This document shows positions 9,363 through 11,682 of a stretch of 11,682 nucleotides of DNA, one piece after another. Each line of letters opens with the position of its first letter. Position 1 is the stretch's first letter. The DNA lies in contig JAQULX010000047.1 in NCBI GenBank assembly GCA_028718465.1, positions 1-11,682 on the forward strand, written 5' to 3'. The stretch comes from Dehalococcoidales bacterium (GTDB taxonomy: Bacteria; Chloroflexota; Dehalococcoidia; Dehalococcoidales; UBA3254). The notes under the pieces were generated by a model. That model saw only the letters and a list, made by a program, of their open reading frames with translations, was not told the origin of the DNA and ran no database searches. Position numbers and translations under genes: made by a program.

Positions 9363-10860
9363 CGGGCGCCGAGGCCTGGAACTTTTTCTTGTCAGCCTTG
9401 CAGAGAATTTGTATTACATGGCGGCCGGTCATCAGCCCGGTCGGCAGGCCCCGGCCCGGGACCACCCACTGCCCGACCATATAAAAATTGCTCAGGCCGG
9501 GTAAATTCTTTTTCATTTGCAGGGTCATGTTCTGGGCAGTCATCAGAAAACCTTCATAGCTGCCCTGCCAGTTTCCTGTATAGCGGTGGAAAGTAACCGG
9601 CGTGGCTACATCCCACATCTCCAGTTGATTGGCCAGTCCCGGGAAGCGCCTGTTGAGGGCGGATACAACAGCCACCGCTATTCTTTCCTTTTCCGCTTTG
9701 TAGGCTTCCGGATTTTTGCTCAATTCTTCCCAAAATGCGAAATCGGATTCGAACATCACCGTTAGAGACGTTTTCCCATCCGGGGCCAGCGACTGGTCGA
9801 AATTATAAATATGAACGCTTAATCTTTTGTGCTCTTTATCCCCTATCTTCAAGGGATTTTCCAGCGGTATTACCAGCCCGGCAATCGTCTCGGGAACATC
9901 CGTGAAAGAGCGTTTTACCCCCAGTCCGATGTAGACCAGAGGTTTGAAGAGCGGCATTTTATAATAGCCGCGAATTGTATCATCTACATACCTGCCTCCC
10001 AGCATCTCCCAGATTGTGGTACGTCCGTCCGCCGCCGAAACAACGTAGTCTGCCCGGTATTCTTCTCCATTCTCCAGCTTCACCCCGACCGCCCGGTCGC
10101 TCTCCACCAGAATTTCCCGGACTCTCGACCCGTAGGAAATTGTTCCTCCCAGCGCATGATAGCGCTTCTCCATGGACAGGGCCAGCGCCGTAGAACCGCC
10201 GATAACATATCCGGCGTTCTTCTTGTCCATCCAGGCCAGGGTCAGCAGCATAAATACCGAGGAGAAGTCCTCCGGCCAGATCATCCGCCAGGCTTCACGC
10301 AGCGCTGAATTCCAGAAGCGCCGGGAAAACTCTTTCATGCTCAATTTGCCCCATTTCTGGAATTCTCCCATAAAGGGGGCCATTTTCGAGAGCATCCTGA
10401 CTTTATCTATGGGGCTGAGCAGCTCCGGGGCTTTGTCATCCGGTATATCGAACCCGGCGAAATGGCGGATTGCCCGGGTAAATTCCTCGATAAAGGATGA
10501 ATCTTCGGGAGCGATTTCTTTAAAGTGCTTTTCCAGGCGGTCGACATCGGTGTAGAAAATGACGGTTTTGCCGTCTGTGGTCTCCACCCTGGTGAATTGT
10601 TCCATGTCAATCACTTTTTCCCCTTGCAGAGCCCCCACTTCCTGCCACATATGATAATAGCTGGATTTGGGTGAGGTGCCGACCAGCCAGTGCAGGCAGC
10701 CGTCAATAACATACCCTTTTCTTTCCCAGGAGGTGCAAAGGCCGCCGGGCCTGGTATGCATCTCAAAAATCCGCGTCTTATAGTCATTCATCTGCCCGTA
10801 GATTCCCGTGGTCAGTCCGGCTATCCCTGCCCCGATAATGATAATCGACTTTTCCGGCAT
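9355..10860 (-). CDS. FAD-dependent oxidoreductase, phytoene desaturase/RetSat-like
   Basis: Flavoprotein of the COG1233 group (CrtI-type phytoene desaturases and retinol saturases), 501 residues from the chosen start; the real substrate is unknown. The N-terminal dinucleotide-binding fold is IIIIGAGIAGLTTG at 6-19, with the acidic residue of IFEMHTRPGGLCTSW at the end of the second strand, as in amine-oxidase-like FAD enzymes. The C-terminal FAD motif is MVGQWVVPGRGLPTGLMTGR at about 461-480. No signal peptide or clear membrane span is seen. The ATG at 10860 has AGGAG 6-7 nt upstream. An in-frame ATG at 10881 would add 7 residues but has only AGGA at 13 nt, so the shorter form is preferred. 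No carotenoid genes are nearby, so a reductase or isomerase of another unsaturated lipid is as likely. Confidence 0.88.
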   Translation of the reverse strand: MPEKSIIIIGAGIAGLTTGIYGQMNDYKTRIFEMHTRPGGLCTSWERKGYVIDGCLHWLVGTSPKSSYYHMWQEVGALQGEKVIDMEQFTRVETTDGKTVIFYTDVDRLEKHFKEIAPEDSSFIEEFTRAIRHFAGFDIPDDKAPELLSPIDKVRMLSKMAPFMGEFQKWGKLSMKEFSRRFWNSALREAWRMIWPEDFSSVFMLLTLAWMDKKNAGYVIGGSTALALSMEKRYHALGGTISYGSRVREILVESDRAVGVKLENGEEYRADYVVSAADGRTTIWEMLGGRYVDDTIRGYYKMPLFKPLVYIGLGVKRSFTDVPETIAGLVIPLENPLKIGDKEHKRLSVHIYNFDQSLAPDGKTSLTVMFESDFAFWEELSKNPEAYKAEKERIAVAVVSALNRRFPGLANQLEMWDVATPVTFHRYTGNWQGSYEGFLMTAQNMTLQMKKNLPGLSNFYMVGQWVVPGRGLPTGLMTGRHVIQILCKADKKKFQASAPVG

Positions 10861-10929
10861 ATCATTCTCCTGCTTCCTCATACTGTTTTACAATTTCCTG
10901 GTTCCCCTGTCTCCCCGTATGAGCCCGAT

Positions 10930-10942
10930 TCCTGACTCAGGA
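10930..10942. promoter_or_regulatory. 13-bp palindrome upstream of the oxidoreductase
   Basis: TCCTGACTCAGGA is a perfect dyad (TCCTGA, central C, TCAGGA) about 70 nt before the oxidoreductase start. A weak GATAAT -10 on the minus strand lies immediately next to it on the upstream side (10945-10950). The arrangement suits a regulator-binding operator, but short palindromes occur by chance and no regulator gene is present. Confidence 0.25.
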
Positions 10943-10973
10943 CAATTATCGCTCTCCTTTCCCTGATCCAGCG

Positions 10974-11270
10974 TGTAGGGGCGGATCTCGGATCCGCCCG
11001 CCCAAACCCCTTCTCCTCCTGTCATCCTGGAATGGCCTCCTCACCCAGGATGCTTCGCTCCGCCATTATCTCCCTGTCATGCTGGAGGCCTCGAAAGGAA
11101 TTCCTTAATACCCTCGCCGTAGGCGAGACGGGATAGCGGGTGCCCACTGGGCGCTCCGAAGCATCTCAGGGAGGGGTGGCCCCTCTCTTCTTCCTTAATC
11201 ATTAATCTTTAATCATCACTCCATCCCCTTTCTCAACGAAGCAGGCCGCGGGTGACCCGTCACTGGCTAC
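10974..11270. repeat. Modular intergenic repeat array B
   Basis: Occupies most of the gene-free spacer 10861-11336. It has the same modules and order as array A: the identical 29-base hairpin block (10974-11002); GTCAT units at 11021 (with ATCCTGG/CCAGGAT arms at 11024-11051) and 11076 (through TCGAAAGGA and a TCGCCGTAGGCGA hairpin); CGAAGCATCTCAGGG at 11157-11171; TTAATCATTAATC; and GCAGGCCGCGGGTGACCCG at 11241-11259 followed by TGGCTAC. The right arm of the last hairpin is decayed relative to array A. Bases 11271-11336 hold another TTAATCATTAATCATCA stretch and nothing else recognisable. No coding sequence fits. Confidence 0.8.
10979..10999. repeat. Perfect 9-bp palindromic hairpin, copy B
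   Basis: GGGCGGATC, TCG loop, GATCCGCCC; identical to 4822-4842, including its flanks over 29 bases. Perfect conservation in a spacer whose other modules have diverged suggests either recent spread or selection on this block. Confidence 0.8.
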
Positions 11271-11336
11271 TGTAAGCGTAAAGTGAATTAATCATTAATC
11301 ATCATTCCGCTCCCTTTCCCCAAACCATCCTCTGCC

Positions 11337-11495
11337 TTAATGCGTACTGAAATACCAGTAAGCCAGGTAACCCAGTCCGCCTAAAATGATCAGAGCTATC
11401 AGGATTTTGGGCAGGCAGCTTTTAATAATCTTTACTGCCACGAACAGGAGTATGAGAAGGACAACTATTCCAATTATAATGGTGATTGGTTCCAT
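11337..11495 (-). CDS. Small two-helix membrane protein, 52 residues
   Basis: Unrecognised small protein, apparently complete. Residues 4-24 (ITIIIGIVVLLILLFVAVKII) and about 31-49 (ILIALIILGGLGYLAYWYF) are two hydrophobic helices joined by the basic turn KSCLPK, predicting a membrane hairpin. Its C-terminal STH is followed by TAA. Support for it being real: ATG at 11495 with GGAG 8 nt upstream, a good promoter (11522-11550), and hydrophobic segments that fill the whole frame. It is shorter than many gene finders accept. There is a single Cys at residue 27. No family is recognised; possible roles include a membrane-complex accessory subunit or a regulator. A long repeat-filled spacer separates it from the oxidoreductase gene, so it is probably monocistronic. 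Confidence 0.65.
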   Translation of the reverse strand: MEPITIIIGIVVLLILLFVAVKIIKSCLPKILIALIILGGLGYLAYWYFSTH

Positions 11496-11521
11496 AACGT
11501 TTTCTCCGCAGGCTTTTGTTT

Positions 11522-11550
11522 ATTATAATATAGCGGCTTCTTTTTGTGTA
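11522..11550 (-). promoter_or_regulatory. Promoter candidate for the small membrane protein
   Basis: TACACA (11545-11550) and a perfect TATAAT (11522-11527) lie on the minus strand with 17 nt between them, matching 4/6 and 6/6 of the consensus. The start codon at 11495 is 27 nt downstream of the -10 box. The position and quality support the small gene being expressed. Confidence 0.55.
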
Positions 11551-11561
11551 CCGGTAGTCTC

Positions 11562-11682
11562 TTCTAATACAAGATGAGCCTGAAGGAGGTAATGATTTCT
11601 AATACAGGATGAGCCTCTGTAGATACAGCTCGTTTATGATTGGGACATGAGACTTAATATGAATGACGAGCAACTACAGACA
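11562..11682. other. Right-edge region with direct and inverted repeats
   Basis: Two 20-base direct repeats (11562-11581 and 11597-11616, one mismatch, 35-base period) share TTCTAATACA and GATGAGCCT. Between them is AAGGAGGT at 11584-11591. Next comes an inverted repeat: CTGTAG (11617-11622) and CTCG (11629-11632) can pair with CGAG (11667-11670) and CTACAG (11674-11679). A competing short stem, CTGTA/TACAG, lies within 11617-11628. A plus-strand frame opens at ATG 11647 or 11659 (MNDEQLQT) and runs off the edge. This could be the leader and start of a plus-strand gene or the end of a mobile element; the window is too short to decide. Confidence 0.35.

Noticed and set aside
10861..10881. Seven-residue longer N-terminus for the FAD oxidoreductase (MRKQEND)
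   Set aside because: AGGAG sits 6-7 nt before the inner ATG at 10860, while the outer ATG has only AGGA at 13 nt.
11647..11682. Plus-strand partial gene beginning MRLNMNDEQLQT
   Set aside because: Only 12 codons are visible and there is no convincing ribosome site or family match, so it is described in the right-edge entry and not called as a CDS.

Overview
The window looks like an ordinary chromosomal stretch of an anaerobic bacterium, with every supportable gene on the minus strand (read right to left). GC content is moderate, Shine-Dalgarno sites are of the AGGAG type, and the TATAAT-like promoters look sigma-70 like. The intergenic spaces carry dispersed palindromic repeats (GGGCGGATC hairpins and GTCATGCTGGAG...CGAAGCATCTCAGGG units) of a kind I associate with Chloroflexota, especially Dehalococcoidia. 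That taxonomic reading is an inference, and a Clostridia-like Firmicute remains possible.

Layout from right to left, in transcription order: (1) 11337-11495 encodes a 52-residue, two-helix membrane protein with its own promoter. Beyond it, the right edge (11550-11682) holds direct repeats and potential hairpins that I cannot assign. (2) 10861-11336 is a gene-free spacer containing repeat array B. (3) 9355-10860 encodes a CrtI/RetSat-like FAD oxidoreductase, followed by a SLOG-superfamily protein (8825-9310) with its own promoter. (4) eno (enolase) lies at 7478-8764. (5) A 248-base spacer bounded by short inverted repeats leads to two tandem metallo-beta-lactamase (MBL) fold paralogues (6231-7229 and 5232-6224). 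(6) A roughly 600-base spacer (4634-5231) contains repeat array A and the gap promoter. (7) gap (GAPDH) is followed with zero spacing by a third MBL-fold hydrolase that starts at TTG (2681-3619). (8) lysS and serS form a tight pair, with serS cut by the left edge.

Functionally this is central metabolism (gap and eno of lower glycolysis/gluconeogenesis) and translation (lysS, serS), with three glyoxalase-II-like MBL hydrolases placed among them. The coupling of one hydrolase to gap and the position of the other two downstream of eno suggest, without proof, hydrolysis of a thioester or lactone linked to triose-phosphate metabolism. I found no phage, CRISPR, toxin-antitoxin or obvious new multi-gene system. 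The points most worth a second look are the modular repeat arrays in direct orientation around the eno block, the aspartate-to-glutamate change at a metal-bridging position in the gap-linked hydrolase, the tandem MBL pair, the small membrane protein and the structured right edge.
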